Numbered from the stretch's first letter, positions 30,540 to 40,159 are shown. The stretch: 64,000 nucleotides of DNA from Photobacterium atrarenae (GCF_024380015.1 NZ_CP101508.1:310001-374000); one strand, 5' to 3'. The notes: a model not told the origin generated them from the sequence alone. Numbers and translations: made by a program.

Positions 30540-30585
30540 CGGGGATTTAGCCCCAAACGATGCCGTTTGGTGGTCACAATCCCCG
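30540..30585 (+). repeat. Nested perfect hairpin after zapE
   Basis: An outer 8-bp stem (CGGGGATT at 30540-30547 with AATCCCCG at 30578-30585) encloses a perfect 7-bp hairpin (CCAAACG at 30553-30559 with CGTTTGG at 30564-30570, loop ATGC). It begins 13 bases after the zapE stop. No T-run follows, so it is more likely a 3'-end stabiliser or protein site than an intrinsic terminator. Confidence 0.6.
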
Positions 30586-30601
30586 GTTGCGGCGAGAGTG
30601 A

Positions 30602-30639
30602 TAAAAAATCGCAATTTTTTTTGAAAAAAAGGTGATTTT
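30602..30639 (+). terminator. A/T-rich hairpin between zapE and the rplM promoter
   Basis: AAAAAATC near 30603 can pair with GATTTTTT near 30634, with T8 and A7 runs in the loop. It may terminate zapE transcripts just before the rplM promoter. Alternatively the A/T tracts act as an upstream element for that promoter. Confidence 0.4.
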
Positions 30640-30660
30640 TTCTCCACCCTTCCCTATAAT
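30632..30660 (+). promoter_or_regulatory. Promoter of rplM-rpsI
   Basis: A perfect -10 hexamer TATAAT lies at 30655-30660. The -35 is poor (GTGATT at 30632-30637), but A/T tracts directly upstream look like an UP element, as is usual at ribosomal protein promoters. Transcription would start near 30667. Confidence 0.65.
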
Positions 30661-30666
30661 CTTGCG

Positions 30667-30794
30667 ACCCACCGTACCTGTAACGGCAAAAGCCGGGAGT
30701 GCCAACCACTCGAAGGGGTGATGACTGGGCTCTGTACAGAGGGAGCTATAGGCTCCTGTAAAGTGAAACTAATTAATTTTGGGTAAGAATTAGC
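30667..30794 (+). promoter_or_regulatory. Structured leader of rplM (candidate L13 autoregulatory site)
   Basis: The 128-base leader can form a chain of hairpins: CGGC-AAAA-GCCG at 30684-30695, CTCTG-TA-CAGAG at 30730-30741, and GGAGC-TATAG-GCTCC at 30742-30756. L13 is reported to repress its own operon in E. coli through the mRNA leader; this folded leader is the natural place. The specific binding site is inferred, not seen. Confidence 0.5.
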
Positions 30795-31223
30795 ATGAAA
30801 ACTTTCGTTGCTAAACCAGAAACTGTAAAACGTGACTGGTACGTTGTTGACGCTGAAGGTAAAACACTGGGTCGTCTGGCAACTGAAATCGCATCTCGTC
30901 TACGTGGTAAGCACAAGCCGGAGTACACTCCGCACGTTGACACCGGTGACTACATCGTCGTTATCAACGCTGAGAAAGTTGCGGTAACTGGTGCTAAGCG
31001 CACTGACAAGATGTACCACCGCCACACTGGCTACATTGGTGGTCTGAAGTCTATCAGCTTCGAGAAGCTAATCGATAAGAAACCAGAAATGGTTATCGAA
31101 ACTGCTGTTAAAGGCATGCTTCCTAAAGGTCCTCTAGGCCGTGCAATGTACCGTAAACTGAAAGTTTACGCAGGTACTGAGCACAACCATGCTGCACAGC
31201 AGCCTAAAGTTCTAGACATCTAA
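30795..31223 (+). CDS. rplM: 50S ribosomal protein L13
   Basis: L13 is an early-assembling protein of the large ribosomal subunit. The 142-residue sequence is nearly standard for gammaproteobacteria, with [31 protein letters not shown], and the [14 protein letters not shown] block ([20 protein letters not shown] in two parts). Codon choice is visibly different from its neighbours (more A/T-ending, strongly biased codons such as CGT, GGT and AAA), as expected for very high expression, not transfer. Confidence 0.99.
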   Translation: MKTFVAKPETVKRDWYVVDAEGKTLGRLATEIASRLRGKHKPEYTPHVDTGDYIVVINAEKVAVTGAKRTDKMYHRHTGYIGGLKSISFEKLIDKKPEMVIETAVKGMLPKGPLGRAMYRKLKVYAGTEHNHAAQQPKVLDI

Positions 31224-31238
31224 TTGGGGAAGATGACA

Positions 31239-31631
31239 ATGGCAGAGAATCAATACTACGGCACTGGTCGCCGCAAAAGCTCAGCTGCTCGTGTTTTCAT
31301 TAAACCGGGTACAGGCAACATCGTAATCAACAAGCGCAGCATCGAAGAGTACTTCGGCCGCGAAACTGCTCGCATGGTTGTTCGTCAGCCACTAGAGCTT
31401 GTTGAAATGACTGAAAAACTGGATCTGTACATCACTGTTAAAGGTGGTGGTATCACAGGTCAGTCTGGCGCAATCCGCCACGGCATCACTCGTGCTCTGA
31501 TGGAGTACGATGAGTCTCTACGTCCAACACTGCGTGCAGCAGGTTACGTGACTCGTGACGCGCGTCGCGTTGAGCGTAAGAAAGTTGGTCTGCGTAAAGC
31601 ACGTCGTCGTCCACAGTTCTCTAAGCGTTAA
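31239..31631 (+). CDS. rpsI: 30S ribosomal protein S9
   Basis: S9 is a small-subunit protein whose C-terminal tail reaches the P-site tRNA. The 130-residue product begins [20 protein letters not shown] and ends in the basic tail RRRPQFSKR, whose last lysine-arginine contacts tRNA. ATG 31239 after GGGGAAG is chosen over the earlier in-frame ATG 31224 and 31233. It lies 15 bases after rplM in the usual pair and has the same highly expressed codon pattern. Confidence 0.99.
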   Translation: MAENQYYGTGRRKSSAARVFIKPGTGNIVINKRSIEEYFGRETARMVVRQPLELVEMTEKLDLYITVKGGGITGQSGAIRHGITRALMEYDESLRPTLRAAGYVTRDARRVERKKVGLRKARRRPQFSKR

Positions 31632-31666
31632 TTTACGCGCCGGTTTACCGGTTGTACTGTGTACAG

Positions 31667-31700
31667 AAAAAGCTCAACCTTCGGGTTGGGCTTTTTTTTT
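31667..31700 (+). terminator. Intrinsic terminator of rplM-rpsI
   Basis: AGCTCAACC (31671-31679) pairs with GGTTGGGCT around a stable TTCG loop, one G-U pair, followed by an unbroken T-run of about ten. It lies 40 bases after the rpsI stop. Confidence 0.95.
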
Positions 31701-31817
31701 TACAGGTTCAAAACGTGTTGTTTGGCCTTCCTGCCCGGGTTGTTTTTGTTTGTTCCATGAAAAATCAAAACAAAAAGAACATACCTCTCACATTTGTTGC
31801 CGAAAGGTAGCTTTATC

Positions 31818-31846
31818 TTGTCAAAAAGTGGGGTTTTATTTATCAT
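31818..31846 (+). promoter_or_regulatory. Promoter of petABC
   Basis: TTGTCA (31818-31823) and TATCAT (31841-31846) are 17 bases apart, each five of six to consensus. Transcription would start near 31853, leaving a leader of about 130 bases. The 350-bp rpsI-petA gap is A/T-rich; besides the rpsI terminator and this promoter I see no gene in it. Confidence 0.65.
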
Positions 31847-31981
31847 TTGGCGCGATTAACAACAGCTTAAAAATGTATCAATGATCTGTTGTATCTTTCC
31901 GTTGAGAGTTAGCCGTAAGCTCCAGGGACGCTAAAGGACATAATAATAATCCAGAGCGGGAGCACATGGGAGAATGTTTGG

Positions 31982-32572
31982 ATGAGCAATGCGCCAGTAA
32001 GTAACGGTCGCCGCCGCTTCCTGACTGCGACAACGTCGGTTGTCGGAGGCTTAGGTGCAGTCGCTGTAGCTGTGCCTTTTATCAAGTCGTGGAACCCGAG
32101 CGCCAAGGCAAAAGCCGCCGGTGCGCCAGTCGAAGTTGATATCAGCAAGTTGGAAGATGGCCAAATGGTTCGCGTCGAATGGCGTGGTAAGCCAGTATGG
32201 GTCGTGCGCCGTAGTGAAGCAATTATTGAGGAACTGGGCGGTCATGATGACCAGCTGCGTGATCCGTCGTCAGATGAACCGCAGCAGCCGGGATACGCCC
32301 AGAACCAATTACGTTCAGTTAAGCCTGAAATCTTTTTAGCCGTAGGTATTTGTACCCACCTTGGCTGTTCACCGACCTACCTGCCTGATAGCTTCAGTGA
32401 GCAGGTCAGCGGTGTATCAGCTGGCTTCTTCTGTCCGTGCCACGGTTCTAAGTTTGATATGGCAGGCCGTGTATTTTCAGGAGTACCGGCACCATTGAAC
32501 CTAGTGGTGCCGCCTCATATGTTCTTGGATGACAACACCATTTTAGTCGGTGTCGATGAGGAGACAGCCTAA
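31982..32572 (+). CDS. petA: Cytochrome bc1 complex Rieske iron-sulfur subunit
   Basis: The Rieske protein carries electrons from ubiquinol to cytochrome c1 in complex III. The 196-residue product has a twin-arginine-like start (RRRFLT at 10-15), a membrane anchor (about 18-36), and the two [2Fe-2S] ligand boxes CTHLGC (124-129) and CPCHG (151-155), which supply two Cys and two His plus the disulfide pair. It overlaps petB by one base in the petABC operon. Confidence 0.97.
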   Translation: MSNAPVSNGRRRFLTATTSVVGGLGAVAVAVPFIKSWNPSAKAKAAGAPVEVDISKLEDGQMVRVEWRGKPVWVVRRSEAIIEELGGHDDQLRDPSSDEPQQPGYAQNQLRSVKPEIFLAVGICTHLGCSPTYLPDSFSEQVSGVSAGFFCPCHGSKFDMAGRVFSGVPAPLNLVVPPHMFLDDNTILVGVDEETA

Positions 32573-33837
32573 TGGAAGCATTACTTGGTTGGGTCGAAAA
32601 ACGACTGCCAGTGATGAATGCTTACCGTAAGCATTTATCCGAATACCCGATGCCGAAGAACTTCAACTTCTGGTATCTGTTTGGTTCATTGGCCATGCTG
32701 GTACTGGTGAACCAGATCCTGACCGGGATCTGGTTGACGATGAACTACGTGCCTTCCGGTGATGGTGCATTCGCATCGATCGAATACATCATGCGTGATG
32801 TGGAATACGGTTGGCTGTTGCGCTATATGCACTCGACCGGCGCCTCGGCATTCTTTGTTGTGGTGTATTTGCATATGTACCGTGGTTTGATCTACGGCTC
32901 GTATCAGAAGCCGCGTGAGCTGCTGTGGCTGTTCGGGATGCTGATCTTCCTGGTGTTGATGGCCGAAGCCTTCATGGGCTACCTGTTGCCTTGGGGCCAG
33001 ATGTCTTACTGGGGTGCCCAGGTGATTATCTCCCTGTTTGGTGCGATCCCGGTCATCGGTGACGATCTGACGCTGTGGATCCGGGGTGACTACGTGATCT
33101 CCGGTGCAACCCTGAACCGTTTCTTTGCCTTACACGTGATTGCGTTGCCGATTGTGCTGCTGCTGCTGGTAGTACTGCACGTTCTGGCGCTGCACGAAGT
33201 GGGCTCGAACAACCCGGATGGGATTGAGACCAAGCTGCCGAAGGGGAGCAAAGGCGAAGGGTACAAGACCCAGTTCCCGTTCCATAGTTACTACAGCAAG
33301 AAGTATGACATCATCGACTCCATTCCTTTCCACCCGTACGGGACGGTGAAAGATATGGTTGGGGTGGCTGTGTTTGCCTTCCTGTTCAGCTACGTGATTT
33401 TCTTTAACCCGGAAATGGGCGGCTACTTCCTTGAGCCACCTAACTTCGAAGCGGCGAACCCGCTGAAGACCCCTGAGCATATCGCGCCGGTATGGTACTT
33501 CACACCGTTCTACGCCATCCTGCGTGCGGTGCCGGATAAGCTGCTGGGTGTTATTGCCATGGGTGCCTCTATTGTGGCGCTGTTCCTGCTGCCGTGGTTA
33601 GACCGCTGTAAAGTGCGCTCTTACCGCTACCGGAGCAAACTGCATCTGGGCAACATTGTCCAGTTTACGATTTGCTTTATTGCGCTGGGTATTCTGGGTG
33701 CGCTGCCGGCGACGCCGACTTATACCCTGATGGCACAGGTATTTAGCTTTGGTTACTTTATGTTCTTCGTGCTGCTGTTCTTCTATAGCAAGAATGAAGC
33801 TACCAAACCGCTACCAGAGAGGGTGACATTCAAATGA
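32572..33837 (+). CDS. petB: Cytochrome bc1 complex cytochrome b subunit
   Basis: Cytochrome b holds the two b-hemes and the quinol sites of complex III. The 421-residue protein has eight or more membrane helices. The Qo-site motif PEW-type loop appears as APVWYFTPFYAILRAVP. The heme-ligand histidines are in helices around YMHSTGASAFF with YLHMYRG and FALHVIALP with VLHVLALHEVG. It is a full-length b subunit rather than a split b6/IV. It overlaps petC by 4 bases. Confidence 0.97.
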   Translation: MEALLGWVEKRLPVMNAYRKHLSEYPMPKNFNFWYLFGSLAMLVLVNQILTGIWLTMNYVPSGDGAFASIEYIMRDVEYGWLLRYMHSTGASAFFVVVYLHMYRGLIYGSYQKPRELLWLFGMLIFLVLMAEAFMGYLLPWGQMSYWGAQVIISLFGAIPVIGDDLTLWIRGDYVISGATLNRFFALHVIALPIVLLLLVVLHVLALHEVGSNNPDGIETKLPKGSKGEGYKTQFPFHSYYSKKYDIIDSIPFHPYGTVKDMVGVAVFAFLFSYVIFFNPEMGGYFLEPPNFEAANPLKTPEHIAPVWYFTPFYAILRAVPDKLLGVIAMGASIVALFLLPWLDRCKVRSYRYRSKLHLGNIVQFTICFIALGILGALPATPTYTLMAQVFSFGYFMFFVLLFFYSKNEATKPLPERVTFK

Positions 33838-34571
33838 GGAAGTTGATTGTATTGCTATTTGCCCTGTTGCCGTCTCTGGCAATGGCGGCTGGTGCAAAGG
33901 TGCCGTTGGATGCTGCCAACAATGATCTATCGGACAAGGCCTCACTGCAGCGTGGTGCCAAGACGTTCATGAACTACTGTTTTGGCTGTCACGCCACGCA
34001 GTATCAGCGTTATGAGCGGGTCGCGAATGATCTGGACATTCCTGCAGAGCTGATGAGAGAGCACATGATCTTTAATCCGGACGCGAAAATTGGTGAGCTG
34101 ATGACCAATGCGATCCCGACCGAGTATGCGGCGACTTCATTTGGTGCTCCGGCGCCGGATCTGACGCTGGTTGCCCGGGTTCGCGGAACGGATTGGCTCT
34201 ACACCTACCTGCGCTCATTCTATGCTGATCCAAGCCGCCCGTTTGGGGTGAACAATGTGGTCTTCCCGAGTGTGGGGATGCCGCATGTGCTTGAAGAGCT
34301 ACAGGGTGTGCCGTCGAAGGTGTATGAAACCCGTCTGATTGACGGTGTAGAAGTGAAGGAGTTCGTCGGGATTGAGTCTGACGGCTCCGGTGAGCTGAAC
34401 ACCGAAGAGTATGACGCGGTGGTTCGTGACCTGGTCAACTTCCTGGAATACTCAGCCGAGCCAATGAAGCTGGAACGTCAGCGCCTTGGCCTGTGGGTGA
34501 TGGGCTTTATCGTCGTATTCTTTGTACTAACATTACTGTTGAAGAAAGAGTATTGGCGTGATGTCCACTGA
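33834..34571 (+). CDS. petC: Cytochrome bc1 complex cytochrome c1 subunit
   Basis: Cytochrome c1 passes electrons from the Rieske centre to soluble or membrane c-type cytochromes. The 245-residue precursor has a signal peptide (about residues 1-19, MAAG end), the heme-binding CFGCH motif (C49, C52, H53), a likely axial methionine in VGMPHVL, and a C-terminal membrane anchor (about 216-238). It is followed by a strong terminator. Confidence 0.97.
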   Translation: MRKLIVLLFALLPSLAMAAGAKVPLDAANNDLSDKASLQRGAKTFMNYCFGCHATQYQRYERVANDLDIPAELMREHMIFNPDAKIGELMTNAIPTEYAATSFGAPAPDLTLVARVRGTDWLYTYLRSFYADPSRPFGVNNVVFPSVGMPHVLEELQGVPSKVYETRLIDGVEVKEFVGIESDGSGELNTEEYDAVVRDLVNFLEYSAEPMKLERQRLGLWVMGFIVVFFVLTLLLKKEYWRDVH

Positions 34572-34600
34572 TCGGGTAATCTAGTGGGTTAAGAATCTCG

Positions 34601-34630
34601 CAATGGGGGCTCGGGCCCCCGTTGCTTTTT
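34601..34630 (+). terminator. Intrinsic terminator of petABC
   Basis: CAATGGGGGC (34601-34610) pairs with GCCCCCGTTG around a TCGG-type loop, 10 bp with one wobble, followed by CTTTTTG. It separates petC from sspA. Confidence 0.9.
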
Positions 34631-34657
34631 GTGTATTTAAGTATACTGGAGGGGTTA

Positions 34658-35296
34658 ATGGCTGTAGCTGCCAATAAACGCTCTGTGATGACTCTGTATT
34701 CTGATGCTTCGGATATCTACAGCCATCAGGTGCGTATCGTTCTAGCGGAAAAGGGTGTCAGTGTTGAAATCGAGCTGGTTGAGCCGGACAACTTACCTGA
34801 GGATCTTCTGGATCTGAACCCGTACAACTCTGTTCCGACCCTGGTTGATCGCGAGCTTGCGCTGTATCAGGCGAATATCATCATGGAATATCTGGATGAG
34901 CGTTTCCCTCACCCGCCGCTGATGCCTGTGTATCCGGTGGCTCGTGGTAACAGCCGCCTGATGATGTATCGTGTCGAGCGTAACTGGTATACCCTGGCTG
35001 AGAAGGTCACCAATGGCACTGCGGATGAAGCCGAGAAGGCGCGCAAGCAATTGCGAGAAGAGTTGCTGGCACTAGCCCCGGTTTTTGCGGAATTCCCTTA
35101 CTTTATGAGCGAAGAGTTCAGCCTGGTGGATTGTTACCTGGCACCGCTGTTGTGGCGTTTGCCGCAAATGGGGATCGAGCTGGCAGGACCTGGCGCCAAA
35201 GAAGTGAAAGCCTATATGACTCGCGTGTTTGAGCGTGATTCTTTCCTGGCCTCGCTGACTGAAGCAGAGCGTGAAATGCGCCTGGCTGGCCAATAA
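34658..35296 (+). CDS. sspA: Stringent starvation protein A
   Basis: SspA is a glutathione S-transferase-fold protein that binds RNA polymerase, supports stationary-phase acid tolerance, and influences H-NS and virulence genes. The 212-residue product begins at ATG 34658 after a strong GGAGGGG site and shows the SspA start SVMTLYSDASDIYSHQVRI and the FPHPPLMPVYPVARG block with the conserved surface PHP motif. It lacks the catalytic residues of true GSTs. The stop overlaps the sspB start (TAATG). Confidence 0.96.
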   Translation: MAVAANKRSVMTLYSDASDIYSHQVRIVLAEKGVSVEIELVEPDNLPEDLLDLNPYNSVPTLVDRELALYQANIIMEYLDERFPHPPLMPVYPVARGNSRLMMYRVERNWYTLAEKVTNGTADEAEKARKQLREELLALAPVFAEFPYFMSEEFSLVDCYLAPLLWRLPQMGIELAGPGAKEVKAYMTRVFERDSFLASLTEAEREMRLAGQ

Positions 35297-35808
35297 TGGA
35301 TATGGCAACAATGACGCCGCGCCGCCCTTATTTGGTGCGGGCCTTCTATGACTGGCTGGTCGACAATGATTTGACCCCGCACCTGGTGGTCGATGCGACC
35401 TTGCCCGGTGTGCAAGTCCCGATGGAGTTTGTCAGCGACGGTCAAATTGTGCTGAACATCGCCCCGCGCGCGGTGGGGAACCTGGAGCTGGGGAACGAAG
35501 CGATTAGTTTCAATGCCCGTTTCAGTGGCCGCCCGCATTCGGTGATTGTCCCGCTCTATGCGGTGATGGCGATTTATGCCCGTGAAAACGGTGCCGGAAC
35601 CATGTTCGAGCCGGAGCCGGCGTATGAGCCTGAGCTAGCTGAGCATGCTGAGCCGGCAACCGAGGATGAGCCGCTGATCGAGCTCGCAGAGGAAGAGGCG
35701 CCGTCTCTGTTGGCTGAAGTTACGGAAACGGCTGAAAGCGAGACCCCGGCGGAGGGCGATGAGCCGCCTCGTCCGCGTGGTCGGCCGAGCCTGCGTGTCG
35801 TCAAATAA
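35296..35808 (+). CDS. sspB: ClpXP protease specificity-enhancing factor SspB
   Basis: SspB binds the ssrA tag (and RseA) and delivers such substrates to ClpXP. The 170-residue protein has the tag-binding domain (about residues 8-112: RRPYLVRAFYDWLVDN, NIAPRAVGNLELGN) and a long acidic linker (115-158). It ends in the conserved ClpX-binding tail RGRPSLRVVK. Coupled to sspA by a one-base overlap. Confidence 0.97.
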   Translation: MDMATMTPRRPYLVRAFYDWLVDNDLTPHLVVDATLPGVQVPMEFVSDGQIVLNIAPRAVGNLELGNEAISFNARFSGRPHSVIVPLYAVMAIYARENGAGTMFEPEPAYEPELAEHAEPATEDEPLIELAEEEAPSLLAEVTETAESETPAEGDEPPRPRGRPSLRVVK

Positions 35809-35847
35809 AGTGACACGCTTGTTCGCCTGCAACAGGCGTCATGAAAT

Positions 35848-35875
35848 AAAAACGCAGCCGAATGGCTGCGTTTTT
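35848..35875. terminator. Bidirectional terminator between sspB and dolP
   Basis: A 12-bp perfect stem (AAAAACGCAGCC with GGCTGCGTTTTT, loop GAAT) followed by TT lies between the convergent sspB and dolP; both strands give T-runs. Confidence 0.92.
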
Positions 35876-35899
35876 TTATGGGGTGAGTCGAAAACGGGT

Positions 35900-36457
35900 T
35901 CACGATGGGTTGCCAGGTGTGCTTGCGAGATATTCAAACACCTTGACTACTTTCTTCACCCCGCTGACATTACGGGCGATTTCTGTCGCGATATTGGCTT
36001 GCTCACGGGTGACATAGCCCAGCAGGTACACTTCCTGGCCTTCGGTGATCACCTGAATCGTCACATCCTGCAGTTTCTTGCTGCCGATCAGCTGTGATTT
36101 CACCTTGGTGGTCAGCCAGCTGTCTTTGCTGACTTCGCCCAGTTTAGGCAGCGGGCGGACTTGGATCTGGTTGAACACAGTGCTGACATTGCTGAGCTGG
36201 CGGATCTGCTCGGCCAGCTGCGCCTTGGTGGCGTCATCGACGGCCTGGCCGACGAGCAGCACTTTGCCGTCAAAGGCCACCGCATTGATCCGGGCCTGCT
36301 GACGGTAGGGCGGTTTGTTCACCAGGCCGCCGACTTCCATCTCAATTTGTTGATCAAACCACTGCCGCTTGGCCGAGCGGGGATCGCTCGGGGTCAGCGC
36401 GGCGCACCCTTGGAGGAGGAATAACGCGGCCAGCAGCAGCGTCGGGAGTGTGCGCAT
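35900..36457 (-). CDS. dolP: Outer-membrane lipoprotein DolP (YraP), two BON domains
   Basis: DolP is an outer-membrane lipoprotein that binds anionic phospholipid at the division site and supports BAM and amidase activation. The 185-residue precursor has a lipobox LQGC with the acylated cysteine C18, then two BON domains (about 50-115 and 120-182) including GKVLLVGQAVDD and GQEVYLLGYVTREQA. It is the last gene of the lpoA-yraN-diaA-dolP run, and the family is often sigma-E controlled, but no such promoter was identified here. Confidence 0.94.
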   Translation of the reverse strand: MRTLPTLLLAALFLLQGCAALTPSDPRSAKRQWFDQQIEMEVGGLVNKPPYRQQARINAVAFDGKVLLVGQAVDDATKAQLAEQIRQLSNVSTVFNQIQVRPLPKLGEVSKDSWLTTKVKSQLIGSKKLQDVTIQVITEGQEVYLLGYVTREQANIATEIARNVSGVKKVVKVFEYLASTPGNPS

Positions 36458-36460
36458 GGA

Positions 36461-37054
<594 letters not shown>

Positions 37055-37429
37055 TTAACCTTCCACCAGGATATTGGTAAGCCATTCAATGTGCTGCTCG
37101 GCGCCTTGGATCGCCACGACATCAAATCGGAATTCGGTCTGCTCGGCCGCCAGCCCCTGTTGCCGGAGCCAGAACAGGGCGGCACGCTTCAGACGTTGCA
37201 GTTTGCGCCAGTTTACCGCTTCTGCGGCTGAACCGTAATGGGGGGATTGACGAAATTTGACTTCAACAAATACCACACAGTGGTGATCGCGCATGATGAG
37301 ATCGATTTCACCGCTGCGGCATTGGAAATTTCGGTCGACGGCGACGAGCCCCTGGCGGCGCAGGTATTGTTCCGCCAGTTGCTCATAGGCCTGCCCTTGG
37401 CGGCGCCTATTGAACCGGTTCAACGCCAT
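37055..37429 (-). CDS. yraN: YraN family endonuclease-like protein (UPF0102)
   Basis: The 124-residue protein belongs to the UPF0102/YraN family with a restriction-endonuclease-like fold; the biological role is not settled. The nuclease core pattern is visible as GEIDLIMRD followed by VFVEVKFR (the E-x-K motif). An aromatic tail segment FRFDVVAI follows. It begins inside the 3' end of lpoA (23-base overlap) and is probably translated from the same message. Confidence 0.92.
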   Translation of the reverse strand: MALNRFNRRRQGQAYEQLAEQYLRRQGLVAVDRNFQCRSGEIDLIMRDHHCVVFVEVKFRQSPHYGSAAEAVNWRKLQRLKRAALFWLRQQGLAAEQTEFRFDVVAIQGAEQHIEWLTNILVEG

Positions 37430-39230
37430 TTCCGGAGAACATGGCCCAGCTCAGCTGGCGTTGGATCACGCACTGCTCATCCAGGCTCAGGCGACCGGTT
37501 TTCCCCTGGGTGCTGTAGTTGTCGACTGCCTGCATCTGCGGCAGTTCGGTGATCATCTGATACGCATCCATCCCGAAGGCGTGCAGGCGCAGATCGGTAT
37601 TGCTGGCATTTGGCCACAACTCGTTAAACCGGGTCATGAAATGATGGTTGGCATCGACCAGCAGCGGAATATCGCTGAACTCAATACCACGCAGCTCATT
37701 GAAGTTGGCGTTGCTGTCCGGGTAGCTGCGTGAGCTGGCGTACAGTTTCGGCGGCTGGATATCCGGGTTGATGGCGACTTCGATGAACGGCTTGAGCAGG
37801 GTCAGCTCATTTTTGTTGGCAATCAGGTACACGGCATCAGTGTCGCGTCGGCTGCGGGGCTGGGCCTCGAGCGTAATGCCCATCAGCTGTTTCATTTGTT
37901 GAATCCGGGACTGGCTCTCGGTCAGGCCGAATACAGCCGCAATTTGCTGTTGTACCTGTTTGCGTGAGCTGAACGAGCTGCTGGCCGGTTGGTGGCCGGT
38001 CAGTTGCTGCCACTGGTTGATAAAAGCCTGGCTGACCCGCTCACCAAAGGGGTTGCCCGGCGCGAGGACCATCGGGTATTGGTGGCCCTTGGCAAACAGA
38101 TGGCGGGCAGCTTGTTCGGCTTCCTGCTCAGGTGACAGAGCGAAGTAACATGCCTTGCCCTGGGCACTGTTGACCTGATCCGGCTCGTTGAGGGCCAGCA
38201 TGGTCATTTGTGACTGGTTCAGACGTTGGAAGTCGGTGATCTTGTCTTTGCGCAGCGGACCAATCACCAGTTCGATCCCGGTTTGCTCCAGCTTGCTGAC
38301 GATGGTCGCCAGCGGCTCAGCTTCGGTATCGTAAATAGTGAGCTCGGTGTCTCCATCGCGCCCGGTATCATCGAGCATGGCATTGATGAAGCCGTCGCGT
38401 ACGGCTTTGCCGGCATTTTCATAGCGGCCGGAAAGCGGCAGCAGCAGGGCTACGTTGCTGAGCTCGGGGATCTCCAGCGACAGGATCGCGGCCAGCTCTG
38501 CCGGTAGCGCCTGGTTGGCTGGATGGTAAGGGTGCTGGGCCAGCCATTCGTCGACTGCGCTCTTGAGCCTGGCCGGACGCTGCGAGTAGGTGTTTTTCAG
38601 AATACTGAGCTGGACCCAGCCGCGCAGTACCGTTTCGTCTTCGGCAATCTTGGCCGATTGCAGCTGGTTGTTGCTGTAGCTGGCCAGATCCTGCCACAGC
38701 CGTTGCCAGTTGGCGGCCTTTTGCTCCGGCTGCAGGTACTGATCCAGCACGGTGCGCTCGCGGGCCGCTGCAAAGGCCTGATTGGTCTGTGCCAGCAGCT
38801 CGGCGCGCAGCATGTGATAACGCAGGTACTGGCGGTCGTTCAGGGTCCACCAGGGCTGGAAGCTCAGGGTGTCGAGGGCTGCTTTCGGCTGGCCTTGCTG
38901 ATAGTGCAGGGTCGCGCGTGCCAGTTGCCATTCCGCCATCTGAACCGGGCTCATCGCCAATCGGGCCAGGCGGTCGGCCTGTTGCTCAGCTTGCTCCAGG
39001 CGGCCTTCTTTGATCAGGGCTTTGAGGGCAAGAATGTGCCAGTCGATGCTGGTGGTGCCTTCACTGGATTCAGCTTGGATTAGATAATTGGCCGCACTGT
39101 CGGTGACAGGTGCGGTGATATCCAGGGTCACGGTTTGGGTTGGCGTCGAACAGCCAGCCAGGATCACGGCAAGCGCTACAGGGGCGATGAGTCGTGATAC
39201 ACTTTTACGCTTATGGGTAAAATTGAGCAT
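37407..39230 (-). CDS. lpoA: Penicillin-binding protein activator LpoA
   Basis: LpoA is an outer-membrane lipoprotein that crosses the periplasm to stimulate PBP1a. The 607-residue precursor has a lipobox with LAGC (C27), an N-terminal TPR-like helical region (about 40-250), and a C-terminal periplasmic-binding-protein-like domain (about 255-590, starting VALLLPLSGRYENAGKAVRDG in segments). It is divergent from rsmI, with only 61 bases between them. Confidence 0.95.
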   Translation of the reverse strand: MLNFTHKRKSVSRLIAPVALAVILAGCSTPTQTVTLDITAPVTDSAANYLIQAESSEGTTSIDWHILALKALIKEGRLEQAEQQADRLARLAMSPVQMAEWQLARATLHYQQGQPKAALDTLSFQPWWTLNDRQYLRYHMLRAELLAQTNQAFAAARERTVLDQYLQPEQKAANWQRLWQDLASYSNNQLQSAKIAEDETVLRGWVQLSILKNTYSQRPARLKSAVDEWLAQHPYHPANQALPAELAAILSLEIPELSNVALLLPLSGRYENAGKAVRDGFINAMLDDTGRDGDTELTIYDTEAEPLATIVSKLEQTGIELVIGPLRKDKITDFQRLNQSQMTMLALNEPDQVNSAQGKACYFALSPEQEAEQAARHLFAKGHQYPMVLAPGNPFGERVSQAFINQWQQLTGHQPASSSFSSRKQVQQQIAAVFGLTESQSRIQQMKQLMGITLEAQPRSRRDTDAVYLIANKNELTLLKPFIEVAINPDIQPPKLYASSRSYPDSNANFNELRGIEFSDIPLLVDANHHFMTRFNELWPNASNTDLRLHAFGMDAYQMITELPQMQAVDNYSTQGKTGRLSLDEQCVIQRQLSWAMFSGNGVEPVQ

Positions 39231-39291
39231 TGAATTTTTTCAACTGTGACAAATTACTCTCTATATTAATTGCAGATGAGATCTTAGACAA

Positions 39292-40152
39292 ATGAGTGAG
39301 ACCAATTCATGCCCGGTAGATGTCGCAACTTTGTACATCGTACCCACACCAATCGGTAATCTGGCAGACATCACGCAGCGTGCATTGGATGTATTGGCGA
39401 ATGTGGACCTGATCGCCGCAGAAGACACCCGGCATACCTCGCGCTTGCTGACCCATTTTTCTATCTCAACCCGCACCTTTGCGCTTCATGATCACAATGA
39501 GCAGCAGAAAGCTGACTTCCTGATCGAGAAGCTTCAGGCGGGCATCAGCATCGCGTTGGTCTCGGATGCCGGCACGCCTTTAATCAGTGATCCAGGGTAT
39601 CATCTGGTCAATCGTTGTCGTCAGGCCGGTGTCAAAGTTGTGCCCTTGCCGGGCCCGTGCGCGGTGATCACCGCCCTGAGCGGGGCCGGGCTGCCGTCAG
39701 ACCGTTTCAGTTTTGAAGGCTTCCTGCCGCCGAAAAGTAAAGGGCGCCGGGATTGCTTTCAGGCACTGGCCGATGATGAGCGTACCCTGATCTTTTATGA
39801 ATCCCCGCACCGGATCATGGACTCCCTGGCGGATATGTTGGCGGTGCTGGGCGCTGAGCGCCAGGTGGTGCTGGCCCGGGAACTGACCAAAACTTATGAG
39901 ACCATTCACGGCGCGCCGCTGGGCGAGCTGATTGCATGGCTGCAAGAAGACAGCAACCGGATCCGCGGTGAGATGGTGCTGCTGGTGGCCGGTCACCGGG
40001 CAAGCAAAGAGGCCCTGCCGTCCGATGCCCTGCGCACGCTGGGATTGCTGGCGGCCGAGTTGCCGCTGAAAAAGGCTGCCGCGCTGACGGCAGAGATCCA
40101 CGGGGTGAAGAAAAACGCGCTGTATAAATGGGGGCTGGACAACCTGGACTAA
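39292..40152 (+). CDS. rsmI: 16S rRNA (cytidine-1402 2'-O)-methyltransferase RsmI
   Basis: RsmI puts the 2'-O-methyl on C1402 of 16S rRNA; its partner RsmH, also in this window, methylates N4 of the same base. The 286-residue protein has the tetrapyrrole-methylase-like fold with [40 protein letters not shown] and [13 protein letters not shown] candidate -10 TATATT sits at 39262-39267. Divergent from lpoA as in other gammaproteobacteria. Confidence 0.96.
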   Translation: MSETNSCPVDVATLYIVPTPIGNLADITQRALDVLANVDLIAAEDTRHTSRLLTHFSISTRTFALHDHNEQQKADFLIEKLQAGISIALVSDAGTPLISDPGYHLVNRCRQAGVKVVPLPGPCAVITALSGAGLPSDRFSFEGFLPPKSKGRRDCFQALADDERTLIFYESPHRIMDSLADMLAVLGAERQVVLARELTKTYETIHGAPLGELIAWLQEDSNRIRGEMVLLVAGHRASKEALPSDALRTLGLLAAELPLKKAAALTAEIHGVKKNALYKWGLDNLD

Positions 40153-40159
40153 CCGGCTG

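Noticed and set aside
30795..31631. Different base and codon use of rplM-rpsI compared with neighbours, considered as a sign of transfer
   Set aside because: The proteins are standard for the lineage, and the bias is the usual one for very highly expressed ribosomal genes.
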